Positions 44,828 through 56,752 of a stretch of 64,000 nucleotides of DNA are shown here, in pieces. The stretch's first letter is position 1; the number at the start of each line of letters is the position of its first letter. Position numbers and translations under genes: made by a program. Below the pieces are notes generated by a model, which was not told the DNA's origin, made no database searches, and worked only from the letters and a program-made list of their open reading frames with translations. The stretch covers positions 64,151,234-64,215,233 of the forward strand of contig OZ023205.1 in the NCBI GenBank assembly GCA_963995525.1, given 5' to 3'. This DNA is from Escarpia spicata (Eukaryota; Annelida; Polychaeta; Sabellida; Siboglinidae).

Positions 44828-44843
44828 CTGGCGCGCTTGCCAC
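44828..44843 (-). other. Probable primer-binding site of the LTR element
   Basis: On the minus strand, directly after the LTR end, the sequence is GTGGCAAGCGCGCCAG. The TGG-start fits the tRNA CCA end. Confidence 0.5.
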
Positions 44844-45590
44844 TGTAGAATGCCCAGTGTCTACTGTTATTTCCCTTTATCGCATCTGCCTATTCCGTTT
44901 GTAGACTCGGTATTCTAATTTGGGCACGTATTGTAACGTTCTTCCTTTGCGTTGATTTCCTAGACAATTTGTACATCGACCTACTCAGTTCAGCCAATGT
45001 GTCATTGTCTGATAGAAATCAGATACTCACAGAGAAAGGTTCTAATTACTCAATTATCGCAGAAGACTTTCCACTGTTCGTTTCAAGAACTTTAATACAC
45101 ACAGTTAGCATGATACAGATCAGTACAATCAATACTGGTCCTCCGTGGGAACCAGACAAATGTTACATGGTTCTCCTCCAAAACCTCTCTCAATCCAATC
45201 CCAATCGCGCACTACTCTTTCCTTAAATACTCGCTACTTCCCTCTCTTCCTAGTGACTCGCGATTCCCATTGGTCAGTGCCTCTTCTGCATTTTTTAATA
45301 TGGCACGCTACAGTCGGGCTCGCTACATGGCTACCTGGTCTCTGATACCGCATTACCTTATCTGCTAACTGACTCATCTCCCGACTATTGTCCAGCCCAG
45401 CTATCTTTGGAGATGACCTGAGCTAAACCTATGGGAACATCCTGTATCTCAGATCTAATTATAAGAACACAAGCTACTAGACTAAAGCAGTTCTAAGCAT
45501 ATACTTATTAACATAACTTCCTATATAATAATTACTATATTTCATGGACAAGTAATTACTAGAAATTTATGCAAAGCTTAATTCCTTACA
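44844..45590 (-). repeat. LTR (5' LTR of the minus-strand element)
   Basis: 747 bases matching 35498-36232. It carries a 12-base net insertion near 45428-45443 (AAACCTATGGGAACATCC). It is followed by CTGG. Confidence 0.88.
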
Positions 45591-45594
45591 CTGG

Positions 45595-48500
45595 GATTGG
45601 GTTAAAGTTAAACTAGGCTTTACTCTATTTGAGAACTCAGGATGATATTATTAGGGGACATTCTCAATATTAATACAGTTGGTACATGGATTGATGGTGG
45701 TTTAAACTTTAATAGTGGTGTCATATTATTGATGTAATTAAAAGATTAATATTGCCCTTTAAATAAGTGCCAATTTGTTTAGCTATCACTGTAAGTTAAC
45801 CAGATGATAATTATGCGATTGGTATGTTCTGTTATTGACTGAAACAACTTTTCTGCACATGACCGATACAAAGGTTTCCCTTCAGATGGTAGTATTTTTT
45901 CAGCCAGAAACCCTAAATTAATACAAAGTTAATGTCCTCCCTATTCGTAGTTCGCGCAAAACCCAACATCCGGGTCCCGTCTGACATTAATTTTTATGGG
46001 CGAGCGCAACAGTCGTAAACGTAAACACTGTGGTTGTGGGTATGGCTTGTCATCCCAAATCAAGAAAAGTTAAACAAAAGTACATCGAACCATTGTTGGG
46101 GGATGTAAAAAACACGGTATTTGCACAACATAGCATTTGTAGGTGGAAGAGATCCGTAACAAATTGTGAAGAAAGACTGGTGGCATGACTTGTACTTGTT
46201 ACCAGTTCTGACCATAATCCTTTGATGTGTGCCAGGAAGTCCATAATAAAAGGCACTGTTATCAGTGAGACATAGTTGCAACATGCAGATGTTGCTCTCA
46301 CAATGAACAGTGCCATTAATTACTTAACCCGGGGGGGGGGGCAGGTTAAACTTGCCAATATGTTTGATGGAAGTGTAAACTGATTGGCCCAATGCTTTCT
46401 ACTCAGCAGTGCTTGGCCAGCCACCTGTTGTAGCATCTTCATATAGGGATATACTGTTACATGTGAAAGAAGTACAAATTCATTGCCAACATTTTTTAGA
46501 CGTCATTGAATAGTAACATTAATAGTGCTGGTAGCACTAACATCTTAGTTTGCACCATGTTTATGGGTGGCAGACCAGCTATGACAGTCAGGAACAACCT
46601 AAGTAAGTCATCCTTCAGGATGTTGTGCCAGGAACAAACTAAAATACCCCACCTTCCCCTCTTTCCTTATCTTATCTCGAATACTGTGGTAAAGTGAACT
46701 TTTAAACCCAAAAGGCAAAACTAGGCAAAAATATCGGCTTTGGATAAAGGTAAGTTCCTATTCAAAATGTTATTTGAATTATTAAATAAAAAGTCTGACA
46801 TGTTAGACTTTTAAAACAGTTGGTGCTCATCCAGTTATGCCTTGTATTTGTGAAGCAGGTTCAATTCCTGCTGATGTTTTCATACTCAAAACATTAACTG
46901 GTTGTTTCACATACTAGCTAGGCCTATCTCCTACCTGAGTTACTACCCAAACAGGTAATAACTAACAAAGTACTCATTTTGTTTGCATGGAATAACGACA
47001 GAAATTGCATTACAGTTTTGACAATTTCAGAAACTATATTTTGCTACATACTCTATAATAATGCAATTACAAATTCCCATCTTCTGTGAAGATTAAGAAC
47101 CTATTCTATTAGCTTCAAAATATTTCATTTTGCATATCCAAATGTTTGGATATGCAAAATGAATAGTTTGAATTGAATACGAACTACCCTGAAGATTGTT
47201 CAGTAATCTATTCTATTGGCATAGTTTATGACATTATAGCAACACATATTTTGATCACTGTACGGAAGGAAGGAAGGAAAATAAGCAAATAAGTTGAATG
47301 AAAAACCCTCCTAACCGAAAAATATTACATGCACACAACTGATTAAGCAATATGTTTATAATAGAAACTAATTATATTAATTGGCGTTGGTTTAATCTCG
47401 ATCGGACCATTAAAAGGCGAAAAAAGAAACCCTAGGGTTTATCTACCAACCCTAATCTTATTTAACTGCGTTAATTATATCCACCAACCATTGCAAAGAG
47501 GTCCCTACGACATAAAGACCACTTCAGTCACAAGCAAATGACAAATGGGCAGGCGCCGCAGCGTAAATCTGACAAGGGATGCGAGGGATTCGTAATGCAA
47601 ATGGACATTATTTCGCGGGGGGATAACAGCATTGACAATATAGGTGGGCATTTTTGTTTACCAACATTTCTAATAAATTTGGTGTGGAAATGATATTCAA
47701 TATTTTTACAACACATTTAGCTAGTAATTTTAGTTTACGAGAAGGGAGTATGCAGACTTTAATAATCCTCCGGCTTATTAGTTAAATATCTGTCAATATT
47801 ATGGCCTTTAAAATATTGTTTACTTATTGACATGACTGCTCCTTGGGTAATTTATTACAATAATTGGCATTGATTGGCACTTCGTCTTGTGAATGAAAAC
47901 TTTCTAATATATAATCTCGAGTGCGGTTTTTATTTTATAAGGGTGCCCTCTTAATTGTTGAAGTATTCTCCATCAGTCCATGGTGAAGAAGTTAGCTGGA
48001 GGTATATTTTCTATGTAAATCACAGACAATTATGAACACCTAATATAGTAGGTGGTACGTAGCCAGGTCGGCCCTACAATACTACCGTCGTTAGTTTCGA
48101 ATGTTTTAATATTTAAGATATTAAATACTATCAACCTGCTATGCTAATCTGTATGACTAATTTTAGGTATCGCCCTGGTCGCTCTGTTCTGTACACTCTC
48201 AATTACGTTGACGTTAACTCGTCGTATGTTGTATATTATTGTGGCCGTAGTGCATGCACACAATTTTGTTATATAATAAATTACAGTTGCCATTCTTCAT
48301 CCATCCATCCATGTATTGTATTAAGATCCTGTAATGTCACCGCACCCTCGACTAATGCAACTAATTAACTGACCCCAATCTTTACAGCTGACCATGATTT
48401 TATTTTGGCATTCTGACCTTGAACGACCATTTACGACGATTCGATCGTTAATTATACCCTGTTGAATGGCCATTCCGTTACACATGGATTTACATCGCCT

Positions 48501-48600
48501 CTTGGGCCACTCTCCAAAATAGTCATATCCTGAATATTTTATAAGAAATAACAAAATCATTACAAAAAGGACGGATATAACAAATGGATTTAATACTTGT
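45595..48600. other. Gene-free 3 kb
   Basis: No gene recognised. It contains an 11-base G run at 46331-46341, and at 47124-47163 a perfect 19-base palindrome. Frames of 60-90 codons (46050-46316 minus, 46506-46697) have no motif. Confidence 0.55.
47124..47163. repeat. Perfect 19-bp hairpin with octamer-like arms
   Basis: The arm TTCATTTTGCATATCCAAA is followed by TG and its exact reverse complement. Each arm contains TTTTGCAT/ATGCAAAA, close to the octamer ATTTGCAT. A direct repeat (GAAGATT...CTATTCTATTRGC) flanks it. Confidence 0.85.
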
Positions 48601-48609
48601 TTTAGACAT

Positions 48610-49835
48610 AAATCTAGCAAAGCATATTTCATTACCTGTAAAGGATGTGGCTATTTATTATTACTTGGGGAAATACTAGAGAATAGTATGTTTCTAAGTC
48701 TAGTTGATGATGAAGAAATTATTAGAATTGTTCAACATTTTAAAGATAAAACATCAACAGATTATAGTGATATTAACATGAGTATGGTTAAGAAAATCAT
48801 TACTCAGATTGTAAAATCATTCTGTCATGTATGCAATGTATCCTTTCAAACAGGTGCATTTCAGAGCAAATTAAAATATCTAAAGTTGTTCCAGTTTTTA
48901 AATCTGGAGTACGGGTGTATTTACAAATTGCAGACCTATCTTATTGCTATCACAATTTTGCAACATTCTAGATAAATTATACAATGATAGGTTGAACAAA
49001 TTTATAAACAAATACGATGTACTTTGTCCAAGCCAATATGGCTTTAGACCTAACAGGTCAACTTCTCTTTCTCTTCTGGAATTGGTTATAGAAATTACAA
49101 ATGCACTCAATCGTAAACAGGATTGGCATATTTGTTGATCTAATGAAGGCATTTGGTACTGTTGATCATAATATACTAGAAAAGAAATTACATTTTTATG
49201 GTATATGTGGTGCTGCACATAAATGGACTGTGAGCTATTTGAAAAATAGAACTTGGAAGTACTTGATGTATGTTGTGGTGTTCCACAGGTTCTGATTTTA
49301 GGACGAAAGCTATCTATTATATATATAAACAACATTTGTAATGTTTCAGAAGTTTTTAAAGTATATTTTATTTGCAGATGTCACTAACTTATTTTGTTGT
49401 GATTGTGATTTAAATGAACAGAAAAGTCCATAATTTTACATAATATTTTAAAAAGTATGTATCAGTGAAAGTTGTTAAACTGTGGAATTCTCTTGATAAC
49501 TCACTAATCTCTTGTCCAAAAAATTTTGTTTTCAAAAACAAATACAAAGAAAAATTACTGAAAAGTGTATTTAATGAGTAGCGTGGTGTTGGGGTTATAT
49601 TATTACTTTAACTTCTTTTTATAAACGGCCTACCATGATTTGGACATTATAATTATGCATTATGTATTCTAAGTCATGTCACATGTTATACAATGTTACA
49701 GAGGTTTTTTAGGTGTAACAGGGCAAGTATTTATAATTGTTCTTCTTGCCCTTTTTCGAAAATTGTATATATCTATAATTTAATAATTAGCTACTTTACT
49801 ATGTCTGTTCTTGTTTAAATAAAGTTTCATTAATT
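48610..49835 (+). mobile_element. LINE fragment (second family), left-arm copy
   Basis: Plus-strand pieces: IVQHFKDKTSTDYSDINMSM (48730-48790); LCPSQYGFRPNRSTSLSLLE and LVIEITNALNRKQDW (49020-49125); DHNILEKKLHFYGICGAAHK (49160-49220); and the C-terminal VKLWNSLDNSLISCPKNFVF (49475-49540) with a stop near 49580. The middle of RT is deleted and frames are broken. AATAAA at 49818 and a short TTCATGTAAGTTAATTCAC repeat mark the 3' end. From 48788 onward the sequence is inverted at 56753-57802. Confidence 0.75.
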
Positions 49836-52489
49836 CATGTAAGTTAATTCACATGTAAGTTCATGTATGTGAATCGATTTTTTTTTAAATAAATGATTTG
49901 GTTTAATAAATCACATTCGATACTTAGTGCATATTTTTAATGTTGCCCAACATTTGAATGCAGCAAATGATTGGGACCAGTTTTCTAATTAAATATTGAT
50001 TACTGTTTTAAATGGGAAAATTATTTTTAAAAACCCAACATGTTACAGTTATATTATACAAATAATAATTGAAACAGTAAAATATTAAATTCCCTAACAG
50101 CTACCTAAATTGGACTTAGCTTATCAGCTACTCCTAGTGTGACATGTAATGACTCTATGTCGTGAGATTCCTGATTTAATTTCTACTGCTGCCGATTCGT
50201 ACCTTGGGCAAGTTCACTCACCCCACTTTGCTCCACATTGCTCCAGTTCACTCGTATGTGTGAATGAGTACCTCGCTATAGGCAGTGGTTGATATTTGTG
50301 TACGAATAATCTTTGCGTAGTCTTTGCAGCAAGTCAGGATGCTTCCCAGAGAAGATGAGATGATGTTCGATTGAACAGGTCAGCCAGGGAGTAAAGCACT
50401 TTGAGCAGTCCTAAGGATTAGATATTGCGCTACATAGCAACTTACCTTTATTGAGGAATGGTACAGTTTGACGCACATTAGTTGTGATTATTGGGCCAGT
50501 AAACAACAGTACGGAATTATTTCACATGTTCCATAAAGGAGCATTCTTTTAAAAACATATTTTTTAGGTAAAAATAATCATGTCATCGGATAAGTGGTTT
50601 AGTTTTGCTATGCATTGGTTCAAAACACATGGTCCCACAATTATATATGAAATATTCATAAAAGTGTAATTTTGATCATCTTATTCTGTTGCATCTGACA
50701 CTTAGTTTTAGTTTAGGTATTTGTTACTATTTAGTAACTGTAGTGTTTGAACAGTGCTAAACTACACACTTTTTAGTCCTTTGGCCGAAGATCCAAGGGA
50801 CTATTGCCATCACTCTGCGTCCGCCGTCTGCCATCCTCCGTTAGCTGCCGTATCTCAGAAACCGTTCAGCAACTTTTTCTCTAATTTTACAGACATATTT
50901 TAGGGCACTGCCACTATGCACGAGAACTCTGTATTTGATTGAATCATTCTAAGGGCTCCCTAGGGCCTCTAACCATGGGCATATACAATGGACATCTCTA
51001 CAGAGTATGGGGAGTGAGGACCACAAGTTTTTAGTTTTAGTACAAGATAGTTTCCTTTCTCAACATGTGCTAGAACCAACCAGGGGAGAGAATGTGTTAG
51101 ACTTAGTTTTGTCCTCACAGAAAGAATTAGTTGACAATGTCAAGATATGTGAGCCACTGGGGAGTAGTGATCACAACCAGATACATTTTACCATCAAAGT
51201 AAAATCAGAAAGGAATAGTAAAAAGCAGTATAGGAGAAATTTCCACAAAGGAAGGTATAAGGACATGAGGAAATATTTAGCAAAGATAGACTGGAATAAC
51301 ACACTGAAGAATAAGACAGCAACCGAATGCTGGAATATCTTAAATAGTGAAATTAAGTGCATAGTCGATAAATTTGTACCTTTCAAAAAACAAGGGAAAC
51401 GGTCTAAAAAGAAACACTTATCGAAAGAAGCCATTAGAAAAATTAAGTATAAACAAATGATGTGGAAGTCATATAGATGTACTGGAAATGATGAAGACTA
51501 CAACATTTATAAAGAAGCACTTAATCAAGCTACAGCTGAAATTAGAAATTCAAAGAGAAGCTATGAAACAAAATTAGCTAGTAATATAAAACATGACAGT
51601 AAGAGTTTTTATGCGTATATTCGAAGCAAACAGAAAGTTCAGGATAAGGTCGGTCCTCTAGAAGATAGTTCTGGAAATACAATATCAGAGGGATTCTTAA
51701 TGGCAGAAGACCTGAATGAGTATTTTAGTTCAGTGTTTACCAGGGAAGATATTAGTTCACTGCCAGTACCAGAGGCTAAGTTCAAGGGGGCAGATTCAGA
51801 ATATTTAGGACAGTTAGTTGTAACCTCGGAAATGGTAGCTAAGAAAATAAGGGCTATGAAGGATAATAAATCACCTGGAGTGGACGGGATTCCGCCCAAA
51901 CTACTATTGGAAATTGTAGAACAAATTAGCGCACCGCTTGCAACAGTTTTCAATTTGTCATTAGAAGAGGGAGTGGTTCCTTTAGAATGGAAAGAGGCAA
52001 ACATTATACCGTTATTTAAAAAAGGTTCGATAAACAATTCAGAGAACTATAGACCAGTGAGTTTAACATCAGTGATTTGCAAATTATTAGAAAGACTAAT
52101 TAAAGATCACATGGTGGATTTTCTTGTTAAACATAACTTGATAAACCCATCTCAACATGGGTTTTTAAAAGCGAGGTCATGCTTAACAAATATGTTATGT
52201 TTTTTGGAAGACATCACTAGGTGGGTAGATGAGGGATCACCAGTAGATATCATCTATTTAGATTTTCAAAAAGCTTTCGACAAAGTACCACATCAAAGAT
52301 TACTCCTTAAGCTAAAGGCCCATGGCGTAGGAAATGGTATAATAAACTGGATAGAAAAATGGCTGAATGACAGAAGACAACGTGTAGTAGTTGATGGGGA
52401 GGCTTCAAACTGGAAATCGGTATTGAGTGGGGTACCACAGGGATCAGTACTAGGACCTATATTATTCTTAATATATATCAACGATTTGG
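48788..52489 (+). repeat. Left arm of a large inverted repeat
   Basis: About 3.7 kb matching 54098-57802 in reverse complement with only scattered differences (about 1-2% by eye). The arm holds the LINE fragment, dispersed repeat R and the 5' two thirds of the CR1-like LINE. The outer edge is GTTAAGAAAATCATTACTCA. Confidence 0.93.
50170..50455 (-). repeat. Dispersed repeat R, copy 2
   Basis: Reverse-complement match to 32225-32545 (GGTCAGCCAGGGAGTAAAGC, TTCGATTGAACAGGTCAG). It is part of the left arm. Confidence 0.75.
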
Positions 52490-53329
52490 ACGATGATATA
52501 ACAAGCAAGGTGTTAAAATTTGCAGATGATACAAAAGTGTTTAGGAGGATTAAAAGTGATGGAGACAGACAGCATTTACAAGATGATCTTGATAGGTTGA
52601 TCAAATGGTCTGAAAAGTGGCAAATGCTGTTCAATTTTGGGAAATGTAAATGCCTCCACACAGGTCATGGGAATGAAGAGGTAAAATATAAAATGGGGGG
52701 TACTGTTCTAAGTACTACTGTAAAAGAAAAGGACTTAGGGTTAACCATTAGTGTTGATATGAAGGTTTCAGAGCAGTGCGGAATTGCAGCGTCAAAGGGA
52801 AATCAAATCCTTGGATTAATTAGGCGAAATATAGCGAATAAGAAAAAAGAATTAATAGTACCGCTGTACAAAACAATAGTGAAGCCTCATTTAGAATATT
52901 GTATACAAGCATGGAGGCCATATCGCAAGAAGGACATAGATATGCTAGAAAGAGTACAGAGGAGAGCGACTAAAATGATACCAAATCTGAGGGATCTTAG
53001 TTACGAAATACGCCTAAAAGAATGTGGTTTAACAACACTAGAGACCAGGAGATTGAGAGGAGATCACATAGAAGTGTTTAAAATATTGAATGGTTATGAA
53101 AATATTGATAGAAACATTTTTTTTCTCAGTTAAGAAAGATAGAAGGACCAGAGGACATGAATCTACATTAGTAAAGGAGTAGTGTAGATTAGATATAAGA
53201 AAGTTCTCATTCTCACAAAGGACTGTAAATGAATGGAACAGATTATCTCCTGATTGTGTTGGTGTTAGTAGCGTGAATATGTTTAAAAATAAAATCGACA
53301 CACACCTTAAAAAGGCGGGATACATGTAG
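50985..53329 (+). mobile_element. CR1/L2-like LINE, copy 1 (5' truncated)
   Basis: It starts inside the endonuclease domain, runs through a long RT frame and ends exactly at the last coding triplet (KKAGYM, stop TAG at 53327-53329). There is no 3' UTR before an inverted scrap of the same LINE begins at 53330. Confidence 0.88.
51007..53133 (+). CDS. CR1/L2-like LINE protein: endonuclease end and reverse transcriptase
   Basis: This is a 708-codon frame. Residues 1-65 are the end of the APE endonuclease ([15 protein letters not shown], then [16 protein letters not shown] with the catalytic S-D-H). RT motifs follow: [13 protein letters not shown] (about 288-300), [16 protein letters not shown] (about 345), [15 protein letters not shown] (about 383), [20 protein letters not shown] (about 415, first catalytic Asp), [20 protein letters not shown] (about 475) and KFADDTKVF (about 505, the F-A-D-D box). 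The upstream endonuclease is missing. Near 53115-53125 a T8 run shifts the frame. The C-terminal domain continues in the other frame with one in-frame TAG at about 53180 (third copy: CAG), so this copy is nearly but not fully intact. Confidence 0.9.
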   Translation: MGSEDHKFLVLVQDSFLSQHVLEPTRGENVLDLVLSSQKELVDNVKICEPLGSSDHNQIHFTIKVKSERNSKKQYRRNFHKGRYKDMRKYLAKIDWNNTLKNKTATECWNILNSEIKCIVDKFVPFKKQGKRSKKKHLSKEAIRKIKYKQMMWKSYRCTGNDEDYNIYKEALNQATAEIRNSKRSYETKLASNIKHDSKSFYAYIRSKQKVQDKVGPLEDSSGNTISEGFLMAEDLNEYFSSVFTREDISSLPVPEAKFKGADSEYLGQLVVTSEMVAKKIRAMKDNKSPGVDGIPPKLLLEIVEQISAPLATVFNLSLEEGVVPLEWKEANIIPLFKKGSINNSENYRPVSLTSVICKLLERLIKDHMVDFLVKHNLINPSQHGFLKARSCLTNMLCFLEDITRWVDEGSPVDIIYLDFQKAFDKVPHQRLLLKLKAHGVGNGIINWIEKWLNDRRQRVVVDGEASNWKSVLSGVPQGSVLGPILFLIYINDLDDDITSKVLKFADDTKVFRRIKSDGDRQHLQDDLDRLIKWSEKWQMLFNFGKCKCLHTGHGNEEVKYKMGGTVLSTTVKEKDLGLTISVDMKVSEQCGIAASKGNQILGLIRRNIANKKKELIVPLYKTIVKPHLEYCIQAWRPYRKKDIDMLERVQRRATKMIPNLRDLSYEIRLKECGLTTLETRRLRGDHIEVFKILNGYENIDRNIFFLS

Positions 53330-53502
53330 ATATCATCGTCCAAATCGTTGATATATATTAAGAATAATATAGGTCCTAGTACTGATCCCTGTGGTACCCC
53401 ACTCAATACCGATTTCCAGTTTGAAGCCTCCCCATCAACTACTACACGTTGTCTTCTGTCATTCAGCCATTTTTCTATCCAGTTTATTATACCATTTCCT
53501 AC
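53330..53502 (-). mobile_element. Short inverted scrap of the LINE (first junction piece)
   Basis: It is the reverse complement of about 52326-52499. It abuts the LINE's stop codon on the left and the 595 bp segment on the right. The same LINE bases occur again from 54098, so about 164 bases are present on both sides of the 595 bp insert. Confidence 0.92.
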
Positions 53503-54097
53503 GGTTTATTACTGTGAAGCTCCGGCGATATAAGGAATATCGTTTGTCCTAAGGTAAACGGACGTATTTAAACATACACATTAGCGTACTACGATTGATT
53601 TACCCCGCAACACAAAAATACCTTACCAACATATAACATTGATATATCGAAGATGTGAAGTCAGGTACATAACATGGAAACACGGTACGAATTAATGCAT
53701 CCAATGAAACATCATACCGATTCCCCCGTATTATTAATGTGATGTAGAATTAAGAAAAAACAATGCTTCTTACCATGATCTGACATATTGAAGTGACAAT
53801 CAAAAGTCCAATTTAAAAATGAAATGTGTGTAGTCAATTTCAGTCAGTGTTCATTAGAAACTTTAACAATGTTCAACTTATGTCCTGTGAAGCTTGTTGT
53901 CCGTAGCGGTGACTACATCCATCCTTCCTTCGTTCAGGAAACATGAAAATTCACTGGCTTGGCCTCAACAGGCTGACGTCATTCTTCTCGCGTCGGTCCA
54001 TCGGCTCCTTCGTGGCCTTGACATTGCTGGGCGCAGCCATGTTTCCTCCAGTCAGTCCAGTTTATTTTCATCGAGGAACGACAGTACTGAGAAACGC
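53503..54097 (+). repeat. 595 bp copy of the LTR element interior
   Basis: Identical by eye to 43662-44256, same orientation. The left junction is CCTACG|GTTTATT (a one-base overlap is possible) and the right is GAAACGC|CCAAATCG. It sits in the loop of the large inverted repeat. Confidence 0.95.
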
Positions 54098-55600
54098 CCA
54101 AATCGTTGATATATATTAAGAATAATATAGGTCCTAGTACTGATCCCTGTGGTACCCCACTCAATACCGATTTCCAGTTTGAAGCCTCCCCATCAACTAC
54201 TACACGTTGTCTTCTGTCATTCAGCCATTTTTCTATCCAGTTTATTATACCATTTCCTACGCCATGGGCCTATAGCTTAAGGAGTAATCTTTGATGTGGT
54301 ACTTTGTCGAAAGCTTTTTGAAAATCTAAATAGATGATATCTACTGGTGATCCCTCATCTACCCACCTAGTGATGTCTTCCAAAAAACATAACATATTTG
54401 TTAAGCATGACCTCGCTTTTAAAAACCCATGTTGAGATGGGTTTATCAAGTTATGTTTAACAAGAAAATCCACCATGTGATCTTTAATTAGTCTTTCTAA
54501 TAATTTGCAAATCACTGATGTTAAACTCACTGGTCTATAGTTCTCTGAATTGTTTATCGAACCTTTTTTAAATAACGGTATAATGTTTGCCTCTTTCCAT
54601 TCTAAAGGAACCACTCCCTCTTCTAATGACAAATTGAAAACTGTTGCAAGCGGTGCGCTAATTTGTTCTACAATTTCCAATAGTAGTTTGGGCGGAATCC
54701 CGTCCACTCCAGGTGATTTATTATCCTTCATAGCCCTTATTTTCTTAGCTACCATTTCCGAGGTTACAACTAACTGTCCTAAATATTCTGAATCTGTCCC
54801 CTTGAACTTAGCCTCTGGTACTGGCAGTGAACTAATATCTTCCCTGGTAAACACTGAACTAAAATACTCATTCAGGTCTTCTGCCATTAAGAATCCCTCT
54901 GATATTGTATTTCCAGCACTATCTTGTAGAGGACCGACCTTATCCTGAACTTTCTGTTTGCTTCGAATATACGCATAAAAACTCTTACTGTCATGTTTTA
55001 TATTACTAGCAAATTTTGTTTCATAGCTTCTCTTTGAATTTATAATTTCAGCTGTAGCTTGATTAAGTGCTTCTTTATAAATGTTGTAGTCTTCATCATT
55101 TCCAGTACATCTATATGACTTCCACATCATTTGTTTATACTTAATTTTTCTAATGGCTTCTTTCGATAAGTGTTTCTTTTTAGACCGTTTCCCTTGTTTT
55201 TTGAAAGGTACAAATTTATCGACTATGCACTTAATTTCACTATTTAAGATATTCCAGCATTCGGTTGCTGTCTTATTCTTCAGTGTGTTATTCCAGTCTA
55301 TCTTTGCTAAATATTTCCTCATGTCCTTATACCTTCCTTTGTGGAAATTTCTCCTATACTGCTTTTTACTATTCCTTTCTGATTTTACTTTGATGGTAAA
55401 ATGTATCTGGTTGTGATCACTACTCCCCAGTGGCTCACATATCTTGACATTGTCAACTAATTCTTTCTGTGAGGACAAAACTAAGTCTAACACATTCTCT
55501 CCCCTGGTTGGTTCTAGCACATGTTGAGAAAGGAAACTATCTTGTACTAAAACTAAAAACTTGTGGTCCTCACTCCCCATACTCTGTAGAGATGTCCATT
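54098..55600 (-). mobile_element. CR1/L2-like LINE, copy 2 (inverted, truncated at both ends)
   Basis: The minus-strand frame 54270-55580 (436 codons) equals the first 436 codons of copy 1 apart from a few substitutions: R to I in EIINSKRS, L to F in KFASN, E to Q in PLQDSAG, A to T in KGTDSEY. It then hits a stop near 54270 (a TAG within CTATAG where copy 1 has AAAG). The part beyond INDL is missing, so the F-A-D-D box is absent. Confidence 0.9.
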
Positions 55601-56132
55601 GTATATGCCCATGGTTAGAGGCCCTAGGGAGCCCTTAGAATGATTTAATCAAATACAGAGTTCTCGTGCATAGTGGCAGTGCCCTAAAATATGTCTGCAA
55701 AATTAGAGAAAAAGTTGCTGAACGGTTTCTGAGATACGGCAGCTAACGGAGGACGGCAGATGGCGGACGCAGAGTGATGGCAATAGTCCCTTGGATCTTC
55801 GGCCAAAGGACTAAAAAGTGTGTAGTTTAGCACTGTTCAAACACTACAGTTACTAAATAGTAACAAATACCTAAACTAAAACTAAGTGTCAGATGCAACA
55901 GAATAAGATGATCAAAATTACACTTTTATGAATATTTCATATATAATTGTGGGACCATGTGTTTTGAACCAATGCATAGCAAAACTAAACCACTTATCCG
56001 ATGACATGATTATTTTTACCTAAAAAATATGTTTTTAAAAGAATGCTCCTTTATGGAACATGTGAAATAATTCCGTACTGTTGTTTACTGGCCCAATAAT
56101 CACAACTAATGTGCGTCAAACTGTACCATTCC

Positions 56133-56418
56133 TCAATAAAGGTAAGTTGCTATGTAGCGCAATATCTAATCCTTAGGACTGCTCAAAGTGCTTTACTCCC
56201 TGGCTGACCTGTTCAATCGAACATCATCTCATCTTCTCTGGGAAGCATCCTGACTTGCTGCAAAGACTACGCAAAGATTATTCGTACACAAATATCAACC
56301 ACTGCCTATAGCGAGGTACTCATTCACACATACGAGTGAACTGGAGCAATGTGGAGCAAAGTGGGGTGAGTGAACTTGCCCAAGGTACGAATCGGCAGCA
56401 GTAGGAATTAAATCAGGA
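56133..56418 (+). repeat. Dispersed repeat R, copy 3
   Basis: Right-arm copy of repeat R, in the same orientation as copy 1 at 32225. Shared blocks include GGACTGCTCAAAG, CTGACCTGTTCAATCGAACA and AGCGAGGTACTCATTCA. Confidence 0.75.
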
Positions 56419-56752
56419 ATCTCACGACATAGAGTCATTACATGTCACACTAGGAGTAGCTGATAAGCTAAGTCCAATTTAGGTAGCTGTTAGGGAATTT
56501 AATATTTTACTGTTTCAATTATTATTTGTATAATATAACTGTAACATGTTGGGTTTTTAAAAATAATTTTCCCATTTAAAACAGTAATCAATATTTAATT
56601 AGAAAACTGGTCCCAATCATTTGCTGCATACAAATGTGGGCAACATTAACAATATGCACTAAGTATCGAATGTGATTTATTAAACCAAATCATTTATTTT
56701 AAAAAAATCGATTCACATACATGAACTTACATGTGAATTAACTTACATGAAT

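Larger units (their letters stand above)
42388..44843 (-). other. Interior of the LTR element, no recognised gene
   Basis: No gag or pol. At 42985-43200 a degenerate ~82-base unit (GCGACAAACAGTGACATGATCACTTTAA and variants) occurs three times. 43662-44256 is repeated, apparently without a mismatch, at 53503-54097. 44200-44500 is GC-rich. A minus-strand frame of 87 codons at 44540-44803 lies just after the primer-binding site but has no motif. Confidence 0.55.
35494..45594 (-). mobile_element. Non-autonomous LTR retrotransposon (LARD-like), 10.1 kb with nested insert
   Basis: Two direct repeats, 35498-36232 (735 bp) and 44844-45590 (747 bp), start TGTAGAATGCCC and end CCTTACA. The flanking bases CTGG (35494-35497) and CTGG (45591-45594) form a 4-base target duplication. 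Polarity is minus: left of the inner LTR edge, reverse complement GTGTGGGGGGGAGATG is a polypurine tract, and next to the other LTR the minus strand begins GTGGCAAGCGCGCCAG, a plausible primer-binding site. I found no gag, protease, RT or integrase. Without the nested Kolobok element it would be about 4.3 kb. The two LTRs are about 97% alike and differ by one 12-base insertion. Confidence 0.8.

Noticed and set aside
48898..49335. 145-codon minus-strand frame repeated at 57250-57687
   Set aside because: Antisense of the LINE RT; its presence in both arms reflects the inverted duplication, not selection.
51639..52037. 132-codon minus-strand frame (also 54550-54948 plus)
   Set aside because: It is antisense to the conserved RT frame and is preserved only because the RT is.
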